A DNA stretch of 64,000 bases from Seminavis robusta (lineage: Eukaryota; Bacillariophyta; Bacillariophyceae; Naviculales; Naviculaceae). The DNA lies in the NCBI GenBank assembly GCA_903772945.1, contig CAICTM010000355.1, forward strand, positions 1 through 64,000, given 5' to 3'. Both the position numbers and the translations under genes were made by a program. Of this stretch, positions 1 to 10,502 are shown one piece after another (within the stretch, counting starts at the first letter, position 1; the number at the start of each line of letters is the position of its first letter). The notes beneath the pieces were generated by a model, which worked only from the letters and a program-made list of their open reading frames with translations, was not told the origin of the DNA and ran no database searches.

Positions 1-894
1 AATCGTTATCAGATCGTGTCTTATTGCATCATTTAGACTCCCGGCCTTTCTTCGAATCAGACCAAGGTCATCTCCGAGGTCCCTTGCTACAACCCAATCC
101 CGCGCAGAATGCTCTCGGAATTCATACCAGCCTCTATCCGTGGATCGCATGCTCTCCAGCCATACACAGGCTGCTGCAATGGTCGAGGACTCGGTCGTGA
201 GAGCGAACGCATTCGATCAAGAAGGGCAAGAAGGGTGACATGGAGCCAAACTACTGGCTGGTTGGACTTCGTCCTCTTTAGTGCCGCCGACTCGTACCGA
301 GAAGCTTGAATGCACGGCGGAAGCACTCGCCCGCAGAGACTGTCTAGTATCCACTGGAGACTCTAGTAGTACGTACGCATAATGACGAGGAGTCTACGGG
401 GTATGCCATTGCAGAGGCAGGTCTACGACGGTGCACCATAAGATTCATTCTGGAGGTGCATTTTTGTCTTAAGTAGCAGCAACATCTTTGGATTGGCATT
501 ACTCTGCCCAGCGCTCCACCATACTCATAGTTGCTTGCTTCGGCAGCTGCTGTATTCATGATTTGGAGCAGAACATTGGTCCTGAAAGTCAACACCACTT
601 GCATGTAGGTTTGCAAAAGGGGTCCAGTCACTGTTGGGAAAATGCTGGGTGACGATTGACTAGCGTAGCTAGATAGACAGCAGACTCCAATCGGACTTGT
701 GAGTGGATACAGAATGTTGTTATTGTTTATCGTGCTAATAGTTAAAAGAATGCAGCACACATAGAATACTCTGATGAGGCTTGGGTGGTGTGTGTGTGTG
801 TGTGTGCTTGATTGCTTGATCCGGCAGCAGCATGTTGGCATGCTGGTTGGTACATCGCAATGTAATGGTAGAGATTGTCGGTTTGTTTGCTTGC
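1..894. other. Gene-free left edge with a TG microsatellite
   Basis: No convincing gene is seen in this stretch. Short open frames exist on both strands but have no recognisable domain and overlap one another. A run of nine TG units lies at 789-806. The interval is the 3' flank of the minus-strand JmjC gene that ends at 895. Confidence 0.6.
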
Positions 895-1932
895 TTACTT
901 TCCCTTGGCTTCCATTTCATCACTCTTGGGAGTCCATACGGCACCGGTGTCGTTATCCAACAAGGTTTCGGTCTTCTTGTTTTTGTTGGATGATGATCCA
1001 ACGGGCAAGATGTATGTGATGAATGTGAGCATTTGACGAAGGAGATAGAGAAGAAGGAGACGGGATCCCTCCAGATAGTCATTGATCCACCAGGCCGACA
1101 AGAATCCAGTGCTAATGTTGTTGCATCGTTCGGCAACATAGTTGACACTCATGGTAGCATCCATGGAATAGACGGCATGCCACCATCCATTGGGGACATA
1201 GAGGATATCGCCCGGTTGGAGAATGAGATTAAACTCGGTGGCCTTGGCAAACAAGGGGTATTCGGTAAGATCGACTGTGGAAAAGACATCCAGAGGCGAA
1301 TACATGCCTCCATCAATGGCTCCCTTGGTTTCCATGTAGAGGTACTCCTTGTCAGCCGGTGGGTAGAACTTCCAGTGCTTGCGTCCGTGAATCTGCAGCA
1401 TGCAACTGTAAATCACCATATCGGCGTGCAGGCCAATAGAACTGTCGGCATTGCCAATCCAAAAGTAGTGCGCACGAGGAATATCGGTAGGACCCATGTA
1501 GACATCTTCAAACTGGAAATCCTCCTTGAGTTCGGGATGCGCTTCAAAGACTTCGTGACATTCTTTGATACTCCAGAGGGAACCGCCCTTTTGAAACTTT
1601 TCCGCAAAGAACTTTTCAATGGTCATTTTGGTGCGATTAAAGACGGCTTGAAAGAGGTACGATTGCGATTTGGATTTGCGGTTGAAACAGTACGGTCGAA
1701 TCGTCGTGTCACCGCATTGCTTTCGAATCCAATCGTAGTCCCATTTCCCCGACACGGGCCAATCGGATGCCACACCCCGTAGCACAAATGGCTGCTTGTC
1801 GACATAGTCGCGACGCAACAATGCTTCGTCGAACTCAGTAAAAATGGCAATGGAACGAGTGCCAGCCGTCTTGCCTGGAGCAGTGCCTGCAGTGGTGGTG
1901 TCGTTATTGTTGATTGTCTCTTCTGTCATCAT
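895..1932 (-). CDS. JmjC/cupin-8 domain Fe(II)/2-oxoglutarate oxygenase
   Basis: A 345-residue protein with a JmjC-type cupin_8 fold, of the kind seen in FIH, HSPBAP1 and the tRNA wybutosine hydroxylase TYW5. Known members hydroxylate protein or tRNA substrates using Fe(II), O2 and 2-oxoglutarate. The N-terminal entry motif DKQPFVLRGVASDWP (about 45-59) is typical. The metal triad is visible: H169 and D171 in GLHADMVIYS, and H252 in VPNGWWHAVYSMD. The K of GRKHWKFYPP (about 185-188) is a candidate 2-oxoglutarate anchor. A hydrophobic stretch at about 290-312 (LLLLYLLRQMLTFITYIL) may be a membrane or packing helix. Start: two ATGs in tandem at 1932/1929. The stop codon overlaps a GTAAGC that could serve as a donor, so a further 3' exon is not excluded. 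The substrate is unknown; domain assignment is firm. Confidence 0.88.
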   Translation of the reverse strand: MMTEETINNNDTTTAGTAPGKTAGTRSIAIFTEFDEALLRRDYVDKQPFVLRGVASDWPVSGKWDYDWIRKQCGDTTIRPYCFNRKSKSQSYLFQAVFNRTKMTIEKFFAEKFQKGGSLWSIKECHEVFEAHPELKEDFQFEDVYMGPTDIPRAHYFWIGNADSSIGLHADMVIYSCMLQIHGRKHWKFYPPADKEYLYMETKGAIDGGMYSPLDVFSTVDLTEYPLFAKATEFNLILQPGDILYVPNGWWHAVYSMDATMSVNYVAERCNNISTGFLSAWWINDYLEGSRLLLLYLLRQMLTFITYILPVGSSSNKNKKTETLLDNDTGAVWTPKSDEMEAKGK

Positions 1933-2716
1933 GGCCTCTCTTTCTCTTCACTCTCACTCACAAATCAATCAATGGATAGATGCTACCCGAAACTTGAAAT
2001 AGTAGTCTACTACATGTAGTGGTACCAGTCCAGTCAATATCTGGTGGTGGTGGCAAAGGAAATTGAATTTGTAACGATTGATGATAGTGGTTGGAGTGTC
2101 ATTTTTTGACGACGTCGGGCGCACCGCATTGGTATCAAACGTCACTCTGAAATATTGAACCAAATGATCCTGCAGTCGGTCCGTTGAATAACCGCTCTGG
2201 AAACAATCACGTCAGCAATCCGAACAGATGCGTTTGGTTGTCATGGCGACAATATATGGTATTTAGATCAATGATAACTATAGACATGAAGGTAGTATGA
2301 ATTTATTTGCATATTCAAACCTAAAGTGTTCTCATTCATTGGTCGATCCAGTCCTCCTGCATTTACGCCGGTTTTGAATCCGGTCCTCTGGCAGTTCAGT
2401 CATTGATTCGGACAAGGTTAATGCTAATGAATGCCACGAGCACAACCGTGGAAGATGCTTACCGGTAGCCACCATGGCCACCCAGAGGGATCGTGCAGAG
2501 AAGCAGCTCGGTCCCAAGTGTTGCCGCTGAGAAGATAAGCTGTCACGATAAAAAGGGGCCCTCCAACCAAAGCATCAGGAAATCTATCAGGAACGATAAA
2601 GGTGTGATAGCTGCAGTACAACCTGCTGATACCATCCTTTTTAAACAGTAGAGCAAATTCTACCAACCGTGCAAGTTGGTGACAGAAGAAGGTGTTTCTG
2701 TTTATCCAGCTACCGT
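1933..2716. other. Divergent intergenic region
   Basis: The space between the divergent JmjC (-) and RlmH-like (+) genes. It probably holds both promoters. No coding frame with a recognisable domain and no clear repeat was seen. Confidence 0.5.
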
Positions 2717-3454
2717 ATGAGTACCATGGGTAACGTATGCATAATACCCACCACCATGTTTGTCATTCTTCTAATCTTGGCACTGGAAACATCACAAGTC
2801 CATGCATGGACATTATCTGCCCTGATGCGACCTTCTGCCACCACTACTACTACTGGTTCCTGTCGGTCCAGTTTTGTAGGACTCGCCAACGGCTGCAACC
2901 ATGTTCCCCTCAAAAGAAGAAGCAACGGCATGACCATGGGCCTTCAGGTGAAAATTCGCATGGTGGGTCGGGAAAAGAGCGGGACACACGATCAATGGAT
3001 GTCTCCTGCCATTGAAATGTACACTACGCGATTGCGATCCGCTCAAATGGACGTGGAGACGGAATGGCACAAAACGGACGAGGCATTGATCAAGGGAGTT
3101 CTTGGCGATGTCCAAAAAGGAGCTACTGTGGTAGTGTTGGATCCCCATGGGAAACTACCCTCCAGCGAAACCTTTGCTGCCGACCTCTATGAATGGTTGG
3201 AACGAGGTGGCAGTCGTGTGGTATTTGTCATTGGAGGAGCGGAAGGACTGCCGTGGGAATTGAAATCAGGTCAACTCATGATGACATCCTCCTCCTCCAA
3301 GGGCAATAATAAGAAATCTGCCACCCACAATAAGCAACTACCGCTCTTGAGTTTGTCCAAATTGACCTTTACGCACCAATTTGCTCGTCTACTATTGGTG
3401 GAACAAATCTACAGAGCTTCCGAAATACGAAAGGGAAGCAACTATCACAAATAA
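2717..3454 (+). CDS. RlmH-like SPOUT rRNA methyltransferase, probably plastid-targeted
   Basis: The C-terminal part matches RlmH, the SPOUT-class enzyme that N3-methylates pseudouridine 1915 of bacterial 23S rRNA. Visible family marks are a VVVLDPHGKLPSSETFA strand-loop, FVIGGAEGLP (the S-adenosylmethionine knot glycine loop), LSLSKLTFTHQFARLLLVEQ and the C-terminal YRASEIRKGSNYHK. The open frame extends upstream through a GTG, but the first ATG is at 2717. The N-terminus then reads as a signal peptide (hydrophobic FVILLILALE) ending ETSQVHA|W, followed by a Ser/Thr/Arg-rich stretch. An aromatic residue after the predicted cleavage site is the diatom plastid-import pattern, so a role on plastid 23S rRNA is inferred. 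A charged insert (SSSKGNNKKSATHNK) sits between the glycine loop and the final helices. No intron is needed. Confidence 0.9.
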   Translation: MSTMGNVCIIPTTMFVILLILALETSQVHAWTLSALMRPSATTTTTGSCRSSFVGLANGCNHVPLKRRSNGMTMGLQVKIRMVGREKSGTHDQWMSPAIEMYTTRLRSAQMDVETEWHKTDEALIKGVLGDVQKGATVVVLDPHGKLPSSETFAADLYEWLERGGSRVVFVIGGAEGLPWELKSGQLMMTSSSSKGNNKKSATHNKQLPLLSLSKLTFTHQFARLLLVEQIYRASEIRKGSNYHK

Positions 3455-4379
3455 ATAATTGTTGACAGTCAATTGTGAAACAAAGGAAAGTCAAATTCAA
3501 CATGCAATGAACGGATGGAATTTGCAGGCAGAGTTTGAAAGTACGGTAACAGAGACACGATGTTGCTTTGGCACTTTCGAGGAGATTGGCAGCTGAAACT
3601 CCTACAACGAGAAGAACCCAAAATTGTCTTTCTGTTTCGCCTTGGGTAGTATCAGAGACAATCCGCATCACTTCGTCTGGATACAAATAATGCAGGAAGA
3701 GCAAGCATGTTGACCAGCAATTGCTCTCCAACAGGGGATAAATCTCGGAACATCCTCACACACGGCTAATACAAGTTGAACCGTAGGTGTCTGCTTGGGT
3801 CATCATCAAGAAATTTCAGAAGTAGTCCATGGTTGTGGTAAAGTAGACAGGTTCTCTTGTGGCGAGCTAGTTGGATACACCGGCGAAGCCATTCATTTCA
3901 GCATAAACAGTTACTATACTATAGTTACAATGAGAATCCCTGTATCGGAAGAATCGCCTGTGCCTGCCTTTGATAGCACGACAGCCCATAGTGATGCACC
4001 GAAGAGTTTGATTTGATCGCCTCAAGATTCTTAACGTTGGCCATGGTGATTTGCATAGATCTGAGTTGTCCAGCCAGATTGGAGACTAGCAATAGAGAAC
4101 TGGAAGGATCGCTTTACCGGTACACACATGAATCCTGCTATTGCCGCAGAAGGAACGCTAATCTGGGCAAGGAGGTTGACTTCTAGCAGTAACAATGTGG
4201 CTGATTGACTTGTAAATAAATCTTGAGCATCTATGTTCTTTTATTAATAGGCTATGAATTGGTTTTCTGTTCATTGTGCAATCGTTTGTTATTCGCAAGA
4301 CCTCTATGCCGCAGCTCCTCCAATGCGTCCACTTGGTGGGTGTCGGGGCATGCTGGTCTTGGGTTGCACCATGATAATA
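3455..4379. other. Gene-free interval
   Basis: Short frames on both strands have no recognised domain and no consistent coding character. I see no gene or repeat here. Confidence 0.5.
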
Positions 4380-4838
4380 TTAGCACCAATCCAGGAGCTC
4401 TCTGAATCCGAGCCAATTCTGGGAATATCCGCCGCTTCCAGAAAGTCTTGGTGTAGCTCGATACTGCGCATCCATTGACGAACGCTCCGAGATGTACCGA
4501 GAGAACAGTTGGAGATCCAAATCATCCACGTAACCTGTTTCTTGTTGCTGAGCGCGCTGCTCTCCGAGGACACTGCGGGTGTGATATCTTTGAAATGCTT
4601 CCAATTGTTGACCAAAGAGTTCATCGTACACGAGTTCCAGGCCTCTAGAGACACCATAGTTTTTTGCCATGGTTCTGTTCGTAATCTCGATCAAGGTCAG
4701 TTCGCTCTCTGTGTACCATTTGCTCTGCTGATATTCGTACGTGAGCATCACCGGTGCTGCTGTCATGGGAATGTCGACTTCGTAGCCAAAGCTGACCCTC
4801 TTGTTGTTGATGCTGTTGGAACGAGATTGCTTCATCAT
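4380..4838 (-). CDS. VSFG/WYT-family small protein, copy 1
   Basis: A 152-residue protein of unknown function, supported as a gene because a second locus at 7495-7998 encodes a homologue. Shared features in order: KRVSFG near the N-terminus, KWYTESELTLIE (about 40-51), VSRGLELVYDELFG (about 62-75), a YxRxHxxxVL segment, and a C-terminal Leu/Ser/Arg helix ending in an AQYRA/ALLRA match. There is no signal peptide and no membrane segment, so it is predicted to be soluble. The start is one of two tandem ATGs at 4838/4835. The C-terminal 35 residues differ from those of the other copy. Such WYT-containing short proteins are, to my recollection, common as lineage-specific hypothetical proteins in diatoms. 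No function is assigned. Confidence 0.75.
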   Translation of the reverse strand: MMKQSRSNSINNKRVSFGYEVDIPMTAAPVMLTYEYQQSKWYTESELTLIEITNRTMAKNYGVSRGLELVYDELFGQQLEAFQRYHTRSVLGEQRAQQQETGYVDDLDLQLFSRYISERSSMDAQYRATPRLSGSGGYSQNWLGFRELLDWC

Positions 4839-6034
4839 GATGTATCCTTGGGTTTTGTTGCTGTTGTTTTCTGTTGTTTTCAGTTTGTGAGATGAGATTT
4901 GTGAGAACTAACTTGCTTTCCGACCCTGAATGTGGGAGTGACAGGAATGGTGGGGTTCGATGGAATGCCCAAAGACATAAGAGGAAACACAAAGGTTGCC
5001 ACGTATTCCGTATCACTGTGAAAAGAACAGCCGACGAATGTAAAAATCTCTTCCAACTTCAAGATCATTCGCAAATTACAGAGCGGTACCGCTGGTTTTT
5101 TTTTGCACGGTGGCTAAAAAGGTAATCTACAGCAGGAATTCTTGGTGTTGAAAAGTTCTGATCTAGCCCGCCAACAGATCAAGACTGAGGCCTTTGTGTC
5201 TTGTTGTCTTGTTGATCCAACAGAAATGCTCTACTCTACTAGCAAGCTAGCTAGCTAGCCAGAGCTACAGGTAGTAGACCGGTAGTGTTTTTGTGTTTTT
5301 GGCTGGGGTTTTGATTTGTTGGATGCATCAGTTCGGTGGATCGAATCTGCACTGCTGCAACTATGGATAGTAGAGGTGAATAAGTCCATTGTTGCTCCAG
5401 CCCCATCTTTTCAGCCACTGACGATGGCTGGTTTCGGCCCAAGGAATCTTCGGATTTTGGCTGGCTGCCGAGAGGCTCCATCACTTTTGGAGAATTTCTA
5501 CCGTACTCCGGAGCTCCGGATTGAGTTTTAATAATCTAAAACTGGACTCGACTACCAAAGCAGACCAAGATCCAAGAAACAGTGAAGCCTTTTGGCGTAC
5601 TTCCATGAAGAAGTGGCCGGAAAAATTGGCCGGATTTTTGTTTCGTTTGGACACTATGAACAGTCCTGAAAAATTGAACCCTTTAAAAACAGTTTCGCCG
5701 AGCCTTGTGCACAGTTTGGTACTGGTACAGTTTGGTACCCCAACCAACCCCGTACCATTCGACCAACAAACCACCTGTCTTCGACGAGTTATCCCGGGCC
5801 TTGCACGTGCGGGTTTGTCTCGACACTTAAATTGCGGCGACATAATATTCAATCTTGTGCGATCGTACAGTAACTGGAAGCAACCAACAGGCAAATTGCA
5901 TAGCTATTGCATCAAGTTTGAGTTCTGGCACTTGTGCAGGCCGGTACCAGTACTATAAACAGTACCTACCGAACGCTGGAGAGGAGGCGCCAGAGCTCAG
6001 CCATCCAATCCGTGTAGAGTGTTTTCTTCAGAAT
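4839..6034. other. Intergenic DNA with a CTAG run
   Basis: No supported gene. A CTAGCTAGCTAG run occurs near 5247-5265. GGTAC-type motifs recur (for example near 5720-5760 and 5940-5960). A 137-145-residue frame exists on each strand at about 5481-5958, but neither has domain content. Confidence 0.5.
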
Positions 6035-6600
6035 GATTGAGCCACGTTGAGGGTGCGGTGACGTCGCGTGCGTTGCCTCGCCTCCACCTTTCTGTCGCGG
6101 AGGCCCTCCTCCGTGTTGAAGGAAACTAGCTAGTGAAACTTCAAAGGCGAATGAAACGGGAACGTCGACATCCGTCCAGTTTCTATTTTTAAAAATAATA
6201 AACTGCCGTGGTCAGGTACACCGTACACACGAAAAAGCCTCCATCTGTGGTTTCTTCTGCAAGATTGAGCCACGTTGAGGGTGCGGTTACTAGTACGACA
6301 CGTTGCTCACCTCCACCTTTCTGCTCGCGGAACTCGCTTCTCCAAAGTCAACTTCACATTATTTGAACGGAAACGGGAACGTCGACATCCGTCCAGTTTC
6401 TACATACCGTAAAATTGAAAGCCTTCGCAAACCATTAACGTACACTTCCGTTGTCATGTACGTAAAAGCCTGCATCCAAGCATCTGAGCCCACGGCTCCA
6501 AAAGAAAAAGCGAATCGAACCGGAAACGTCCCATCCGCCAAGTTTCTAATGGCGGAAGTCATCGCGAACCATTAACTGTACATTGCCTCGGTCAAGTTAT
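6035..6600. repeat. Diverged tandem repeat of about 220 bp, three partial copies
   Basis: The block GATTGAGCCACGTTGAGGGT occurs at 6035 and again at 6263, each followed by a CCTCCACCTTTCTG block. A second block, GAAACGGGAACGTCGACATC, starts near 6153 and 6370, with a diverged third copy near 6517 (GAACCGGAAACGTCCCATCC). All three continue into a CC(A)GTTTCT match. The spacing is about 217-228 bp between copies 1 and 2, and shorter to copy 3. No coding frame explains the conservation. Confidence 0.75.
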
Positions 6601-7494
6601 TAAATGTGCGAAGTGAAGGCCAAGGCCTCGATGCCTCGATGTGTACCGGTAGCAGGCGTGACACTTATTATTTTGAAGAGCGTTCGTTAATTAATGCCCT
6701 TTTTACACTTCTGGCAGAACGCTAGAATCTGAATCCTGACGGAACCCAAAGAAGGTCTTGGTTGGATTCGTCAGATTACGGAATCAAAGGAAACGCAAAG
6801 GCTTCCGTGCGGCCCTTCAGAAGGGAAAATTGACTTAGGCGTCACTCTCAATGGCCACGCCAGTTTGTAGGCTTCTGGAATTGATTCTGGGACCTGTCAT
6901 TTGCTACCAGTCCCACTGCAGGTACGCGCGTACGGAACTACATGGTTGTATGTACAGTACCTACCAGCACTATAATAGTTGCAACACCAGTGTTCGATGG
7001 CACATTGTGATCTCGAAATGCAAACCTTGGGATTGTACTCAAGTGAGGATTTATCAATTGCACACGATCGAATTTGGGTTCTTATTAGTGCCTTAAAGAA
7101 CTCCTTTCTGTAGTCACTAAGCCGAATTAAAACAGAATACAATTGTTAAGCCTCCTGTTGAATGAGAGCTACCAGGTACCAGTGAAATAAGAAACCACAT
7201 CGAATGTCCAACCGATCGGCGCGATCACAGGCGAGAATGTCACGCAGGAACCCATACAACAAAGACAACGAGCTACGCACCACTGGTACTGACTGGTACA
7301 GAAAGTATTCATACCAGGTAGCTCCACTGGAACACCGGCCAAAACCGGCACCATTGCACACCTCTTATTAGGCTACCAGCGGTATTAGGAGGCCTCCAAC
7401 GTGACACTCTCTCTTCTCTGTCGCTCATAAAATAAAGTGGGCAATCTCGAGTTCAAACCAACACACTATCATCTATCATATTATTATTTCCATC
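6601..7494. other. Intergenic DNA upstream of the second VSFG/WYT gene
   Basis: No gene is supported. CCAGTACCTA and GGTACCAG-type motifs are frequent. The last 100 bases should hold the promoter of the gene starting at 7495; no core element was clear enough to mark. Confidence 0.45.
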
Positions 7495-7998
7495 ATGTCA
7501 TCTCCGCCTGCAAAGAAATCTGTTTCCTTCGGTAGGACCTCCATTGCCCTGTACGAAGAGGAGGAGTTCCGTCGACCCAAATGGTACACTTCCAGCGAGC
7601 TGTTGCTCATTGATCTCTACAACCAGAAAGACTTGGAACGGCATGGCCTGTCCAGAGGATTGGAGCTCGTCCATGATGAATTGTTTGGCCGTCCAATGGT
7701 CGAGTATCAGAGGCAACACGCCTATGCCGTGTTGGATCTACAAGACGACCAAGAGGGTATCCGAGATGAAATGGCCTTGCGGTTGGTGTCGTTGGACATG
7801 AGCATGGCATCTCGTCGTCAAGCACTGCTACGTGCCGAACATGACGCTATGGAATTGAAGGAGGAACCGGCGGTAGTGGAAAAACAACGCTGCTACCCTA
7901 TTGTGGACTACAGCTACAAGTGTCCCAACAACACTCCCATTCCCAGCATCATCACCGTGCACAAACAACAACATGTAGAGGGAGGAATGGCCGCTTAG
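7495..7998 (+). CDS. VSFG/WYT-family small protein, copy 2
   Basis: A 167-residue homologue of the minus-strand gene at 4380-4838. Matching segments: KKSVSFG (about 8-14), PKWYTSSELLLID (about 28-40), LSRGLELVHDELFG (about 52-65), YQRQHAYAVLDLQ and RRQALLRAEHD. The body is charged and predicted soluble; no signal peptide or membrane helix is present. The C-terminal 40 residues (containing CYPIVDYSYKCPNN) are specific to this copy. The ATG at 7495 follows a T/A-rich leader and is the first in frame. The two copies are in opposite orientation 2.7 kb apart, so they arose by an inverted duplication or by later rearrangement. Function unknown. Confidence 0.8.
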   Translation: MSSPPAKKSVSFGRTSIALYEEEEFRRPKWYTSSELLLIDLYNQKDLERHGLSRGLELVHDELFGRPMVEYQRQHAYAVLDLQDDQEGIRDEMALRLVSLDMSMASRRQALLRAEHDAMELKEEPAVVEKQRCYPIVDYSYKCPNNTPIPSIITVHKQQHVEGGMAA

Positions 7999-8507
7999 TG
8001 GCACATGAGCCATTCAAAGTCTGAATGTATGCATTATGGTGTGGATTTAGCAGGCCACCACCACACACTCTCCATTGATCTGATAAACTAACTGTATAAA
8101 CTAACTGTACTAATTGCCTGATACAAACCATGGACGGGGATTTTTGAGTAGGGAGGTTATGGACGGAAGCCAGCGAGGGCCAGGCTTAGGCAAAGAAGAG
8201 TCCAAATTCAGGACTAGATTCTGTGGGACCAGGGGAGATGACAAGGGGGCCAAACCATCGTTCAAAAGTAACAGTTGACATCAGTGTGGATGTCTTGTTA
8301 GAAGCAACATGTTGAAGGTAGAAGCACCAGGCCAATCAGCACTGAACTCAACGCTGTGGTCACATTCGTTTCGTCTACAGTATGGTAGCTAGCTTTTTTT
8401 GTAACAGAGGTGCGAACACTTGGACACTACCAGTGGACGGGACAGCCTCCACTACAATACTCATACACCAATCGTCTTTTGTCCAAAGAACACGGGACGA
8501 CAACTAA
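7999..8507. other. Short intergenic region with a dispersed-repeat copy
   Basis: Between the convergent VSFG/WYT copy 2 (+) and TPR (-) genes. About 8200-8330 shares the block AATTCAGGACTAG followed by a GGGACC/GGGG-rich stretch and GGCCAAA with 16049-16150; see the separate repeat entries. Confidence 0.45.
8203..8330. repeat. Dispersed repeat, copy 1 (family shared with 16.05 kb)
   Basis: Begins AATTCAGGACTAGATTCTGT, close to AATTCAGGACTAGGTTCCGT at 16049. A G-rich stretch, GGGGGCCAAA and a downstream GACATCAGTGTG block also line up with the copy at 16.1 kb. No coding potential is seen. Alignment was done by eye only. Confidence 0.45.
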
Positions 8508-9818
8508 CTACCACTTGGCCACTTTCTCACCCTTGAGGACTGCGATATTCCGTAGAATGAGCAGTATCTCTGGATCATTTTCATCCTCGGTATGGCCACG
8601 TTCAATCATCAAGGCTTGTTGAAAGCACTCGAGCGCCCTTCTCTTGTTCTGATCATCCTCCGACACCCCCAAGACGGATCCTAACGCCAACAGGGACTTT
8701 GCCACTTCCGGGTGCGTCTCCCCGGCCGTGCTCTGTTTGAGTTCCACCGCCCGGGTCAATTCTTGCTCTGCCAATTCGAGTTGTCGTTGCTGTGCGTGCA
8801 AGACCCCCATGGCATGCAACACGACTCCCTCCAATGCCGGGTCTTGGTCTTCGTCGAGAATGGTTTGATAGTACTCTAACGCGCCATCGATTTCATCCAT
8901 GGACGACAAGACATCCGCAATGTGCAATTGCAGAGCTTGTCGTTTATTCTCCGGGTCCTTGCCCGCAACCACAATTTGGAGCGCCTCTTGATACTTTTCC
9001 AATGCGTCTTGGTAGTCTTGTTTCAATCGATACATCATTCCTTGATTGTCGAGGCATTTGACCAAATCCGGATGTGGCTCTTGTGTTGTCGTCGTTGTTG
9101 CTGTACTATTGTGGTATCGAAAATGATCTTCAGATTGATTCAACAGTTGGAGGCACCCGTCCACATGTTGTCGATGAAATTCCACTCCGGCCATGGCCAC
9201 CAGAACGTTTCCCATATCGGCATGGTAGTCTTGCTCGTTGTGTTCCATGCGATACAAGTCCAACGCTTTTTGATACTTGGCGTTTGCCGCCACGGCATCC
9301 TCCAACAGCATGTGCAATTTGCCTTGGCGAAAGATACAGGCCGCCAAATCGAGAGAGCTCTGGGCGTACCATTCCAGTTGTTGTTCCACCATGAGATGAT
9401 CATCCCAATACTCGAGTGACTCCAAACAGCTACGCAATTGAAGGAGGGAGTCCTGCATGTCCTGGCTGGTTTCGGGTGTAGATGTATCATCCTGTAGTAG
9501 TCCTTGATGGTGCTGTAACGCCAGCTTTAAATGGAGTTCTTGCGGTGACAAATCTTCATCTCGTTGTTTGAGTATCAGGGATTGTGACGGGAATTCGGCT
9601 TGTTGTTGAATGGCTGATTGACCCACTACCACCACCGAGGCAGGATATACAATGTTGCTGTCCACAGTGGTACCAGTGGACAAGAGCCGGCTGTTAAGGG
9701 TGGAGGATCTTTGTGGAATAGCAAATCTTGTCGATGCAACATAGGGGCGACCACTAGCACGTCTTGCAAGACATCTCATGAACTTCAACGACGACGAGGC
9801 AGCGGTGGATGATGCCAT
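8508..9818 (-). CDS. TPR-repeat protein with a mitochondrial-type presequence
   Basis: From the ATG at 9818 the protein has 436 residues. An in-frame ATG at 9941 would add 41 residues, but the 9818 start puts a classical Arg/Ser-rich, acid-free presequence at the very N-terminus (LKFMRCLARRASGRPYVAS, then a RLLSTG step near residue 50), pointing to mitochondria. The C-terminal two thirds are tetratricopeptide repeats of the kinesin-light-chain kind. Examples are NAKYQKALDLYR, PDLVKCLDNQGMMYRLKQDY..ALEKYQEALQIV, GALEYYQTILDE, GVVLHAMGVLHAQQRQLELAEQELTRAVEL and PEVAKSLLALGSVL..ALECFQQALMI. TPR arrays are protein-binding scaffolds; the partner is not known. No catalytic domain is present. Confidence 0.85.
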   Translation of the reverse strand: MASSTAASSSLKFMRCLARRASGRPYVASTRFAIPQRSSTLNSRLLSTGTTVDSNIVYPASVVVVGQSAIQQQAEFPSQSLILKQRDEDLSPQELHLKLALQHHQGLLQDDTSTPETSQDMQDSLLQLRSCLESLEYWDDHLMVEQQLEWYAQSSLDLAACIFRQGKLHMLLEDAVAANAKYQKALDLYRMEHNEQDYHADMGNVLVAMAGVEFHRQHVDGCLQLLNQSEDHFRYHNSTATTTTTQEPHPDLVKCLDNQGMMYRLKQDYQDALEKYQEALQIVVAGKDPENKRQALQLHIADVLSSMDEIDGALEYYQTILDEDQDPALEGVVLHAMGVLHAQQRQLELAEQELTRAVELKQSTAGETHPEVAKSLLALGSVLGVSEDDQNKRRALECFQQALMIERGHTEDENDPEILLILRNIAVLKGEKVAKW

Positions 9819-10502
9819 GGTGGATGGATGGATTCGATTCAATAGACTAGTATCCGGGTGCAGGATCCACAGCTCTCGAAGTGTATTGGCTTTTGTGGCT
9901 GGTGGCAAAAGGAATGATAAGCTTGTAATGCTGTTGTGCATTACGTGGGGCTTAACAGTTTCAGTATCTACCTAGCTAGCTAGTAGTTGGAGATTCCCGT
10001 CTCTTTGGAAGAACCTTGAAATACAGGTCAAGTCTGTCTCGAATGCAGGAGAGAAATCAGCTCTAGTATCTTGAAAGCACGTGTGTGGTTAGTGCATCAT
10101 GAAATTTGAATTCGTAGATGTCTGCTTGGGAAGGAAGAGCAAGGACGATGCTAATTGGCACAACAGGTTCTTGATACCAAGACTAGATCTAAGTGTTCCA
10201 CATCTTCATTCATTTTTGCGAGTACCAGGTACCATGGTAGGCCAAACTGGGGCTCAACGCGGTGCGTTGCAACAATACCGCGCGGAAGGTTGTCAGCATT
10301 TTGCGCAAAGCCAAAGCGGAACAATCAAGCCAGGCGCCGCAGATTAATTGAATTGTATGAATGAATGAATGATTCTAAAAAATGGCGCCTGCACACCGAC
10401 TGTATTAAAAATCAATTCTACAAGGTTCACTTTCGCTTTTCTACCTCACGCTTTTGAGAATGTACAGATACAATTGTTGTTGCTTGTTTGTTTGTTTGAC
10501 TT
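9819..10502. other. Intergenic region
   Basis: Upstream of the TPR gene and downstream of the mucin-like gene. CCTAGCTAGCTAGTAG lies near 9972 and ACCAGGTACCATGG near 10227. Short frames have no domain. No gene is called. Confidence 0.45.

Noticed and set aside
1033-1782. Plus-strand frame of 249 residues opposite the JmjC gene
   Set aside because: Codon shadow; the JmjC metal motif is on the other strand.
5481-5958. Overlapping frames of about 140 residues on both strands
   Set aside because: Neither strand shows a domain or good start context. The overlap on both strands points to chance openness.
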